NCBI GenBank assembly: GCA_020425835.1
Contig: JAGQRC010000326.1
Coordinates: forward strand, 1-5,134
Direction: 5' to 3'
DNA from: Planctomycetota bacterium
GTDB lineage: Bacteria; Planctomycetota; UBA8108; UBA1146; JAJFFE01
DNA length: 5,134 bases
Shown here: one piece after another, positions 1-5,134 of the stretch
Layout: the number at the start of each line of letters is the position of its first letter
Numbering within the stretch: position 1 is the first letter of the stretch
Program-made: the position numbers and the translations under genes
Notes under the pieces: model-generated
Database searches by the model: none
What the model saw: only the letters and a program-made list of their open reading frames with translations
Told to the model about the DNA's origin: nothing

Positions 1-836
1 GCCAGAACCCGGAAGCTGTGATCGAGAAGGTGTTCCAGCTCGCGCCGGGACAAACCGAGCAACAGCTCGGTACTCTCGCACTGTCCCGCGCCAGGGCTTA
101 CCGCATTGCCTACCCCGAAGGTGACTACGACCGCCGACTCGACGTGTGGTCCCAACTTCGTCAGGCGCAACACGCGCTCGAGGCCAAGGCCCGATCGGCG
201 ACTCGGGACGATGAATCCCGTCGGCGCTGCGCGACCATCAGCGCCTATCTCGCGGAGGAGATCCTGTCGAACATCGATCTCCATGAATCGGATCGCGAAG
301 CGCTGCTGGAGGAGGCGAAGGACCTGACCATCACCGAGAGCAGCCTGTGGCGGAATCATCCCGCCGCAGAGTTCCGACTCGGACGCATCAGCGTCTTCCT
401 CGATCCGAGCGCCGAGCTGCTCCCCTACGCCGAGCGCGCCATCGATCTCGATGCGACGCGCGACTTCGACCCTGCCTACGAGGTGGTGTTCCAGAGCTAC
501 CGCGATCTCACTGCTTCGGAGCCGGTCAGCGATGCCGATCGCCCGCTCGTCAATCGGCTCGAGGAGCACCTCGTCGAGTATCGCGGCGAGAATCCGCAGA
601 TCATTGCGACTCGGGAAGCGATCACCCGGGAGCGCAGACTGGCGGAGGCCGCGGCGCGCGAGGCCGCCGCACGCGAGGAGAGCGCTCGGAAGGAACGAGA
701 GGCGCGCGCGGAGCACGCGAAGCTCTATCGAAAGTGCCCGAACTGTTTCGTCGAAGTCTTGAAGACGGAAACGTCCTGCCCCCACTGCGGTGAGCCGCTA
801 CCACCAGTCAGCGCCAAGGAGTCGGGCGGTAGCTAG
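1..836 (+). CDS. Helical TPR-like protein with C-terminal zinc ribbon (5' partial)
   Basis: The reading frame is open to the left edge of the window (Q-N-P-E-A before the first visible GTG at 18), so the gene probably starts outside. The GTG at 18 would give 272 residues but has no convincing Shine-Dalgarno site. Numbering from that GTG, residues 1-200 are mainly predicted helical with TPR-like character (for example the stretch around AEFRLGRISVFLDPSAELL and the following PYAERAIDLD). Residues about 200-236 are an Ala/Arg/Glu-rich probable coiled coil containing a 15-nt tandem duplication (648-677). The C-terminus is a zinc ribbon with Cys240, Cys243, Cys254 and Cys257 (CPNC...CPHCGEP). No signal peptide or membrane segment is visible, so a cytoplasmic adaptor or scaffold is plausible, but this is inference. 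The TAG stop (834-836) lies at the junction with a palindromic element. I do not recognise a named family. Confidence 0.8.
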   Translation, partial: QNPEAVIEKVFQLAPGQTEQQLGTLALSRARAYRIAYPEGDYDRRLDVWSQLRQAQHALEAKARSATRDDESRRRCATISAYLAEEILSNIDLHESDREALLEEAKDLTITESSLWRNHPAAEFRLGRISVFLDPSAELLPYAERAIDLDATRDFDPAYEVVFQSYRDLTASEPVSDADRPLVNRLEEHLVEYRGENPQIIATREAITRERRLAEAAAREAAAREESARKEREARAEHAKLYRKCPNCFVEVLKTETSCPHCGEPLPPVSAKESGGS

Positions 837-859
837 TGTGCTTACACAGAAGTTCGTGG
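833..859 (+). repeat. Left terminal inverted repeat of the palindromic element
   Basis: The 27-nt left arm begins with CTAG, overlaps the last four bases of the upstream gene (833-836), and pairs with 973-999 at 25 of 27 positions. If TA is a target duplication, the element's own repeat is 836-859. Confidence 0.8.
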
Positions 860-996
860 GCGAAACACCGGGCCTCGACGACTCTGGCTTTGTTGCAGCT
901 CCTCGAAGGAGTTACCAATCCGACTTGCGTCGCTGCGCCGCACCAGAGCCGCCGATTCCTCGCCGTTTCACTCCACGGACTTCTGTGTCAGCACAC
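836..996. mobile_element. MITE-like palindromic element flanked by TA (CTAG target)
   Basis: Positions 833-859 and 973-999 are inverted copies matching at 25 of 27 positions; the mismatches are at 843 and 854, and the latter still allows a G-T wobble. The outer ends read CTAGTGTGCT and AGCACACTAG, and complementarity stops exactly at the CTAG. Pairing continues inward less perfectly: 862-866 with 965-969, 875-887 with 943-955 (11 of 13), and 895-899 with 932-936. A small apical hairpin spans 899-911. The whole 161 bp therefore folds as one long imperfect hairpin. TA at 834-835 and 997-998 fits the TA target duplication of the Tc1/mariner-IS630 superfamily, some members of which prefer CTAG. 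There is no transposase or real ORF inside, so it would be non-autonomous. The inverted repeat is seen directly; the MITE identity is inferred. It could instead be a structured intergenic repeat or a bidirectional terminator. Confidence 0.65.
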
Positions 997-999
997 TAG
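973..999 (-). repeat. Right terminal inverted repeat of the palindromic element
   Basis: The 27-nt right arm ends in CTAG and is the inverted copy of 833-859. The next base outward (1000) no longer matches the base before 833, which sets a sharp boundary. Confidence 0.8.
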
Positions 1000-1114
1000 A
1001 AGCAGCCCGTTCAAGTGCTATCTTCGGGCTCTCGCCCGGAATGAGTACTCAAGGGCCGCTGGCTTCCCGAGGGAGTCCGAGAGTCCGTGCGATTCGATGG
1101 GAGGGGACGCGACC
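997..1114. other. Intergenic tail between palindromic element and kinase stop
   Basis: This 118-bp segment lies downstream of the kinase stop codon. The only compact structure seen is a 5-bp GC stem at 1025-1029/1034-1038 with a 4-nt loop. It has no T-tract on either strand, so it is at best a weak terminator candidate for the kinase transcript. The 8-bp palindrome GAGTACTC (1044-1051) is probably incidental. No gene is supported here. Confidence 0.4.
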
Positions 1115-3088
1115 TCAGTCGTTCTTGACGCGGACCTCGCGCAGAGTGAGGCGGCCCTCCTCCGGGGCGTGATCGATCGATGCGCGAACGGCGTTCTGAG
1201 TCTCACGGACCACCAAGCCAGTCCCCTTCTCGAAGACCCAGATCCGGGCGATCCTCGAACTCGCGCCGTCATCGCTCTCTGCCACGACGATGATCACATC
1301 GTCGAATTGCTCGACGCCCCGCATGAGCTTCTCACGCATCTCGGTGCGATAGTGGTATCCACCCTGCTGCCACTCTGCGAGCGGTCGTTGAGTGCTCGGA
1401 TCCCAACGCAGAATCGACCACGACTTCCACTTCGAAGGATCGCTCGGATGGACGAAGGTCTCCTCGAACTCCGAGTCGTCGAGGCTCCAGTAGCGCAGCG
1501 CCCCGTCCTCATCGCGCACCGAAGTCCCATAGCGATCCGGCTCCTGGCCCACGATGTACTCGACCCGGGTGTCAGGGTGATCCGGTCGACTACGCACGAA
1601 CACGAGGCGATCGAGCGGCGCGAACGGGACCCAAGCCGAGAGCGGGCCGAGCGGTGGTGGCGGCGCCGGGACATCGTGCGAAGGTTCGGATGAGCCGCCG
1701 TTCTCAGTCGTGACCCCGTCGTTGTCGCTACCGCCAACCGAGGCGTTGTCGTCAACGGGGCTGGACACTAGCTTGGGGTCGTCTGCGGAGTCGGTCTCGG
1801 TTTCCGAAGGGCGGGTGGCCGGTGAGGGTTTCGCGCTCCCCGGAGACTCGGCAGCTTCGTTCGGTTGCTTGCCATCCGACCGCGTGCGATCCCCGGAGAA
1901 CCGCGGGCCATCACCGGACTCGTGCTCGGCGGAGAGCCCGAAGGCCACTCGCGCGCGACCGATGATCTCTCGTCCTGGATCGGTGAACGCGAGCAGCGAA
2001 CCGACGACCAGGACGGCCGCAACCGTCCAGAGCGCCACCTTCGGCCAGGAACGCAGGCTGGAATCTCCGCGCGGCTCGATGTACGTCGGCGTGTAGGTGG
2101 GCAGCTTCTCGATCGCCTCGCGAAACTCGGTCGCATTGCGGAAGCGATCCGATGGCTTCGACTCGAGCGCGCGGGCGATGACCTCGAGCACCGCATTCGG
2201 AACCACCACGCCACTCGGGAGGTTCTCCCGGAGCCGCGCCTGAGGGCTCGCATCGAAGACGGCCGATTGACCGGGCTTTCGCTTCCGATCCAGACGCGGC
2301 GGGACGTCTCCGGAGATCATCTCGTAGAAGATCACACCGACGGCGTAGAGGTCACTACGACCATCGAGCGCTTCGGCCCGGGACTGCTCCGGTGACATGT
2401 AACGAGGTGTCCCGACGATGCCGCCCTTGGTGATATTGGACTGGCTCCCACTCGCGACGTTTCGCGCCAGACCGAAGTCCCCGACCCGGACCACTTCCTG
2501 GCCGGCGGAACTGTCGCGCTCGATGAAGATGTTCTCCGGCTTGATGTCGCGATGGATGATCTGCTTCTCGTGTGCGACCTCGAGGACCGCCAGCACCTCG
2601 GTCACGACGTGGAGGGTCCGGTTGATCGTCAGGTACTCCTCGCGAGCGAGGACATCCTTCAAGGACTCGCCGCGACAGAAGTCCATGGTGAAGTAGAGCT
2701 GATCGCTTTCGGTGACCCCGAAATCGCGGACCTGGACGGCATTCGGGTGGACCAACTCCATGGCGATACTCGCTTCACGGATGAAGCGAGCGCGGAAGTG
2801 CTCGTTCTCGGTCAGCTCCCGTCGAAGCAGCTTCAGCGCGAAGGTGAGGTTGCGCCCCAGCAGGACCTGCTCGACCTTGAAGACGGTTCCGAAGCCGCCC
2901 TCTCCGAGCACGGACAGCACTCGGTACTTGTCGCCGATGACCGTACCGACGAGATCCTCCGGCCGCGCCAGCTCACTGGGCGGCTCGAGGCTATCCGTCT
3001 TGTACAGCCCGAATCCGCACTTCTGGCAGAAGCGCTGATCCGCGATGTTCTCGGTCTTGCACCGAGGGCAGGTCAGGGACGCATTCAC
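1115..3088 (-). CDS. Membrane Ser/Thr protein kinase with N-terminal zinc ribbon and C-terminal extracytoplasmic domain
   Basis: This 657-residue protein is a Hanks-type kinase expected to phosphorylate Ser/Thr on unknown partners. A zinc ribbon (Cys7, Cys10, Cys21, Cys24) precedes the kinase domain, about residues 55-330. The glycine loop is GEGGFG (62-67), the ATP lysine K86, the helix-C glutamate E105, the catalytic loop HRDIKPEN (179-186, D181), DFG 204-206, GTPRYMSPEQ 226-235 and the F-helix Asp D246. All key residues are intact, and it is an RD kinase with Thr220 and Thr227 in the activation segment. One hydrophobic helix (about 351-368) follows. Next comes a Ser/Pro/Asp-rich linker (about 388-482) with a PPPP run, then a folded domain (about 484-657) predicted outside the cytoplasm. 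The start is GTG: an in-frame TAG lies 16 nt upstream, so only this GTG or a CTG at 3094 is possible. A weak AGGA (3102-3105) is 13 nt from the GTG and 7 nt from the CTG. It is convergent with gene 1 and divergent from the acyltransferase. Confidence 0.95.
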   Translation of the reverse strand: MNASLTCPRCKTENIADQRFCQKCGFGLYKTDSLEPPSELARPEDLVGTVIGDKYRVLSVLGEGGFGTVFKVEQVLLGRNLTFALKLLRRELTENEHFRARFIREASIAMELVHPNAVQVRDFGVTESDQLYFTMDFCRGESLKDVLAREEYLTINRTLHVVTEVLAVLEVAHEKQIIHRDIKPENIFIERDSSAGQEVVRVGDFGLARNVASGSQSNITKGGIVGTPRYMSPEQSRAEALDGRSDLYAVGVIFYEMISGDVPPRLDRKRKPGQSAVFDASPQARLRENLPSGVVVPNAVLEVIARALESKPSDRFRNATEFREAIEKLPTYTPTYIEPRGDSSLRSWPKVALWTVAAVLVVGSLLAFTDPGREIIGRARVAFGLSAEHESGDGPRFSGDRTRSDGKQPNEAAESPGSAKPSPATRPSETETDSADDPKLVSSPVDDNASVGGSDNDGVTTENGGSSEPSHDVPAPPPPLGPLSAWVPFAPLDRLVFVRSRPDHPDTRVEYIVGQEPDRYGTSVRDEDGALRYWSLDDSEFEETFVHPSDPSKWKSWSILRWDPSTQRPLAEWQQGGYHYRTEMREKLMRGVEQFDDVIIVVAESDDGASSRIARIWVFEKGTGLVVRETQNAVRASIDHAPEEGRLTLREVRVKND

Positions 3089-3114
3089 GGACAGCGGGAT
3101 GTCCTATCGTGATG

Positions 3115-3129
3115 CCCCGTCGGACGGGG
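3115..3129 (-). promoter_or_regulatory. GC-rich hairpin upstream of the kinase start
   Basis: CCCCGT (3115-3120) pairs with ACGGGG (3124-3129) across a 3-nt loop. In the kinase transcript it would lie about 26 nt 5' of the GTG start, so it could affect translation or mark a regulator site. No function is demonstrated, and there is no T-tract to make it a terminator. Confidence 0.3.
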
Positions 3130-3187
3130 AGCCTCGAGGATTCGACGTTGCGAAGGGATGCCCGAGTAACCGGAGCGACGCGCCTAA

Positions 3188-3206
3188 ACCGATTCCCGGA
3201 ATCGGT
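3188..3206. promoter_or_regulatory. 19-nt palindrome, possible operator
   Basis: ACCGATTCC and GGAATCGGT are perfect 9-nt inverted halves around a single central C. The symmetry and location in a divergent promoter region, about 100 bp from the kinase start and 220 bp from the acyltransferase start, fit a dimeric regulator site. A terminator is less likely because no T-run follows on either strand. The regulator is unknown. Confidence 0.35.
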
Positions 3207-3417
3207 CGATTACCCCGGCGCGAGACGCTCACCGTGGAGCAATGGCCCGCAGTGGTTCCACCCCTCCCGTGACGATCGGACATCTTAGACGCGAGAGGCG
3301 ACTTGGGAAGGCGAAAACGGCGGGATCGAGCTCGCGACGGGGACCCGCAGCCCTTTGGTAGTCCGCGCGTTACGACGGGAGACTGCGCGCCATCGCGGTG
3401 GGAGCCGATTCAGAGGT

Positions 3418-3423
3418 AGGAGG
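3418..3423 (+). promoter_or_regulatory. Strong ribosome-binding site deciding the acyltransferase start
   Basis: AGGAGG lies 4 nt before the GTG at 3428. It supports that codon over the upstream in-frame GTG at 3398, which has no comparable site. Confidence 0.7.
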
Positions 3424-3427
3424 CGAC

Positions 3428-3922
3428 GTGACCTCGAGCACTCTCGAACGGAAGTTCCCGATCTCCCGAGAGGCCTACTCCGAGGCCGAGGGGAGTGAGA
3501 CCTGGACCGCGTTGGCTCGCAAGAAGCTCTTCGCGGCCGGTCAGCGTCGCGGACCGAGCAGCACCGTCCGCCGCTGGTGCGCGCGTCGATTGGGGATCCG
3601 ATTCCCGTCGGGCGACCATCCGCGGCCCGCGTGGATCGGCAGGGACGTGTACCTGGATGACGTCTTCCCGGAGCTCATCACCCTGGAGCACGGGGCTGTG
3701 GTCGGTCTTCGTGCGATGCTGATCTGCCATGACGACGCGACGCGACAGGTCGCGCCGATCCGCCTCGGCGAGTGCGCCTATGTCGGCGCCGGGGCGATCA
3801 TCCTCCCCGGCGTCACGATCGGCGCCGGTGCGCGAATCGGCGCCGGGGCTGTCGTCACCCGCGACGTCCCTGCGGGCGAGACCTGGGTCGGGGTCCCGGC
3901 TCGCCCGCTTCCGAGGCGCTGA
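3428..3922 (+). CDS. Hexapeptide-repeat (left-handed beta-helix) acyltransferase
   Basis: The 164-residue product resembles the LacA/WbbJ-type O-acetyltransferase superfamily (COG0110-like), which transfers acyl groups, usually acetyl from acetyl-CoA, to sugars or related acceptors in the cytoplasm. Residues 1-65 form a basic N-terminal helical extension. The beta-helix follows, beginning near AWIGRDVYLDDVFPELITL (68-86). His101 in LICHDD is the likely catalytic base, equivalent to the 'ltHd' histidine of the family. Hexapeptide repeats are clearest at 119-143 (VGAGAIILPGVTIGAGARIG and on), ending with the characteristic V-P-A-G...G-V-P-A-R-P-L (147-161). The start at GTG 3428 is chosen for its AGGAGG; a start at 3398 would add ten residues. 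It faces the dockerin gene tail to tail with a 13-bp gap and no visible terminator. The substrate is unknown, and no polysaccharide or LPS genes are visible nearby. Confidence 0.88.
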   Translation: MTSSTLERKFPISREAYSEAEGSETWTALARKKLFAAGQRRGPSSTVRRWCARRLGIRFPSGDHPRPAWIGRDVYLDDVFPELITLEHGAVVGLRAMLICHDDATRQVAPIRLGECAYVGAGAIILPGVTIGAGARIGAGAVVTRDVPAGETWVGVPARPLPRR

Positions 3923-3935
3923 TCCGAGTCCAAGG

Positions 3936-4760
3936 TCAGGGGCAAGCCGCGAATTCGTCGCAGCCGAGCACCGCGGCAGCCCCACAATCGGGGTACGGCA
4001 TCTCCGGTGCGGGCCCTGATCCGTTGATGAAGGCGAGCAGGTACAAGGGGTCGGCCAGGTCGAGCGCCCCATCCGCGTTGGCATCCATTGCGTCGAGACA
4101 GATCGCCTCCCCGGACTGGAACAGGAAGTTCAGCGCGTAGATCGGGTCGGCGATGTCCACGCCTCCGCTCGCATTCGGATCCCCCCGGACGAACTCGGGC
4201 AGAGCGACCACCTCGATCGCCGCGGGGTCGAAGATCGGAACGATGCTCGCCCCTCCGATCACCACGGTCGACGCGAGAGGCGGTGACCCGAGGCAATCAC
4301 AGAAGTCGACACTGCCGAGGGTCCCGATCGCGGCCACTGGATCGATCGTCCACTCCATGTCGAGCGCGTGGAGCCCGACTCCCGGGTCGAGGGCGTCGGA
4401 GCCGAAGAAGCTGAAGACCGTCCCGCAGCCGATGCCGATGCCACCGATCGGGTCGATCTCGAGTGCGATAGAGAGGAAGTCGGGTCCGTCGCCACCATTG
4501 AGTTCGGCCAGCGCCGGACCGAGGAACACGTCCGAGGCGGCGACCACGCCGTCGGGACTCCAGAACGAGAACGACATCCCCTGGATCGGCCCCAACGCCG
4601 GGTTGTCGATGATCAGAGGTACGATCACGGCCGAGCCCGGCGGGCCCGCCGCATCTCCGAGATGCGTCGTCGGGAGGGACTGAGCCGAGACTGGATCGCC
4701 CCAGGCCGAGAGACCGCTGAGAACCAACAGAGTCGCGAGGAGTCGCTTCGACCGTAGCAT
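3936..4760 (-). CDS. Secreted cohesin-like protein with C-terminal dockerin-type repeats
   Basis: The 274-residue product starts at ATG 4760, preceded by a good ribosome-binding site. An upstream in-frame extension to 4871 is rejected because it would bury the signal peptide. Residues 1-26 are a classical Sec signal (Arg/Lys n-region, LLATLLVLSGLSAWG core, V-S-A cleavage before Q27). Residues about 30-186 look like a beta-sandwich of the cohesin-like kind (PLIIDNPALGPIQGMSFSF, DVFLGPAL, then VDFCDCLGSPPLASTVVIGG). Residues 190-250 hold two dockerin-type calcium loops: D194-N196-S198...D205 and D226-N228-D230...D237, each followed by a hydrophobic helix. A short Cys-rich tail (C259, C267, C273) ends the protein. 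The pattern is common in Planctomycetota secreted proteins; in cellulosomes, cohesin and dockerin mediate calcium-dependent protein-protein docking. There is no enzymatic domain, so a structural or cell-surface role is inferred. Confidence 0.85.
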   Translation of the reverse strand: MLRSKRLLATLLVLSGLSAWGDPVSAQSLPTTHLGDAAGPPGSAVIVPLIIDNPALGPIQGMSFSFWSPDGVVAASDVFLGPALAELNGGDGPDFLSIALEIDPIGGIGIGCGTVFSFFGSDALDPGVGLHALDMEWTIDPVAAIGTLGSVDFCDCLGSPPLASTVVIGGASIVPIFDPAAIEVVALPEFVRGDPNASGGVDIADPIYALNFLFQSGEAICLDAMDANADGALDLADPLYLLAFINGSGPAPEMPYPDCGAAAVLGCDEFAACP

Positions 4761-4765
4761 GAGGA

Positions 4766-4776
4766 CCACCTTCCTT
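4766..4776 (-). promoter_or_regulatory. Ribosome-binding site of the dockerin gene
   Basis: On the minus strand AAGGAAGGTGG ends 5 nt before the ATG at 4760. Its strength and spacing, with the signal peptide starting right after, fix this start in preference to the GTG/ATG codons further upstream. Confidence 0.65.
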
Positions 4777-4871
4777 CGTTCCGAGGATCCCATGGGACAG
4801 TCGGTGAAGCGAGAAACTCGGCCGCGTCTCGCGCGGGAGCGCCGATTCTCTCGTAAGTCGTAGCGCCGCAA

Positions 4872-5134
4872 CTACCCCCCGAGCGCCGCGGCAACTCGGT
4901 CCCGGCCGGCGCGGTACTGCGGCTGCGCCGCATCGAGTTCGAGGAGGGCTTCGTAGTGGCGAGCCGCTGCCTCCAGATGCGCCCGCCAGAGCGGGGGATG
5001 GCCCTCGCTCTTCGCCGCCGCCGCGCACAACTCCTCGTTCTGCGCGGCGAAGTGGAGGTAGACGGCGTTCTCGGGATCCGCGTCACGAAGGGACGCGCAG
5101 ACGTCGAGCGCGCGCGCCGCCTCGGCCGACGCTG
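4872..5134 (-). CDS. C-terminal part of a TPR-like protein (5' partial)
   Basis: A minus-strand frame enters from the right edge and ends at TAG (4872-4874), giving 86 visible residues with no start codon in the window. It reads A-S-A-E-A-A-R-A-L-D-V-C-A-S-L-R-D-A-D-P and ends RHYEALLELDAAQPQYRAG then RDRVAAALGG. The 'AARHYEALLELDAAQPQYR' segment is a good match to the second half of a TPR helix pair, with its typical A-x-x-x-Y/L-x-x-x-L-x-x-D-P-like spacing, and the earlier 'ALDVCASLRDADPENAVYL' looks like another repeat. TPR proteins usually scaffold other proteins; no partner can be named. It lies 111 bp upstream of the dockerin gene on the same strand. Co-transcription is possible, but the gap is long enough for a separate promoter. 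The competing minus-strand frame at 4625-5086 is Arg/Ser-rich and looks like a shadow. Confidence 0.65.
   Translation of the reverse strand, partial: ASAEAARALDVCASLRDADPENAVYLHFAAQNEELCAAAAKSEGHPPLWRAHLEAAARHYEALLELDAAQPQYRAGRDRVAAALGG

Larger units (their letters stand above)
3089..3427. promoter_or_regulatory. Divergent intergenic region between kinase and acyltransferase
   Basis: These 339 bases separate two divergently transcribed genes and should hold the promoter of each. I could not identify convincing -35/-10 boxes on either strand, which is common in GC-rich genomes with non-E. coli sigma preferences. The notable contents are a 15-nt hairpin near the kinase start (3115-3129), a 19-nt palindrome (3188-3206) and a strong ribosome-binding site for the acyltransferase. 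No supported coding sequence was seen; a 75-codon plus-strand frame beginning inside the kinase lacks a domain or start signal. Confidence 0.5.

Noticed and set aside
833..999. Integron attC site as an explanation of the palindrome
   Set aside because: No GTTRRRY/RYYYAAC core pair was found at the ends, and the sharp CTAG/TA boundaries fit a TA-targeting transposable element better.
836..1693. 285-codon plus-strand frame starting in the palindromic element and running into the kinase region
   Set aside because: It is antisense to the C-terminal half of an unambiguous kinase gene, has no domain, and is Arg/His/Leu-rich as expected for a shadow frame in GC-rich DNA.
2552..3112. 186-codon plus-strand frame antisense to the kinase domain
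   Set aside because: It lies opposite the most conserved kinase motifs (HRDIKPEN, glycine loop), and its sequence is explained as the complement of those codons.
3410..4084. 224-codon minus-strand frame across the acyltransferase and the dockerin 3' end
   Set aside because: It is antisense to the hexapeptide repeats and out of frame with the dockerin gene. No start signal or recognisable domain was found.
4788..4797. TCCCATGGGA palindrome upstream of the dockerin gene
   Set aside because: A 10-bp palindrome in isolation is expected by chance and shows no promoter or repeat context.
4839..4888. Three spaced copies of AGCGCCG between the dockerin and TPR-like genes
   Set aside because: They are short GC-rich words with irregular spacing, one of them inside the TPR-like coding sequence, so probably compositional.
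4297..5028. 243-codon minus-strand frame overlapping the dockerin gene and the right-edge gene
   Set aside because: It is Arg/Gly/Ser-rich and in a different frame from the signal peptide-cohesin-dockerin protein and from the TPR-like tail, both of which have coherent protein features.

Overview
This is a 5.1 kb, GC-rich, gene-dense chromosomal window, most likely from a planctomycete or a similar complex-lifestyle bacterium. That assignment is inferred from gene content: a membrane-spanning Hanks-type Ser/Thr kinase with an N-terminal zinc ribbon, and a secreted cohesin-like/dockerin protein with the 'FVRGD...DIADPIYALNFLF' repeat style and Cys-rich tail common in Planctomycetota. No rRNA, tRNA or other taxonomic marker is present.

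Layout from left to right: (1) the 3' part of a plus-strand gene for a helical, TPR-like protein ending in a zinc ribbon (to 836); (2) a 161-bp, nearly fully self-complementary element (836-996) flanked by TA within CTAG, which looks like a non-autonomous Tc1/IS630-type MITE sitting exactly at the stop codon of gene 1; (3) a minus-strand receptor-like Ser/Thr kinase (1115-3088), convergent with gene 1; (4) a roughly 340-bp divergent intergenic region with two compact inverted repeats; (5) a plus-strand hexapeptide-repeat acyltransferase (3428-3922, preferred start); (6) a minus-strand secreted cohesin-like plus dockerin protein (3936-4760), convergent with the acyltransferase across a 13-bp gap; (7) the 3' end of a minus-strand TPR-like gene (4872 to the right edge).

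The genes do not form an obvious pathway. The kinase is probably a membrane signalling protein with an extracytoplasmic domain. Gene 1 carries a zinc ribbon of the same four-cysteine type, but it is convergent with the kinase and so not co-transcribed. The dockerin protein is probably exported, and the acyltransferase is an orphan. I see no defence island, CRISPR array, transposase or biosynthetic cluster. The most unusual feature is the palindromic element at 836-996; the next is the uncharacterised C-terminal domain of the kinase.
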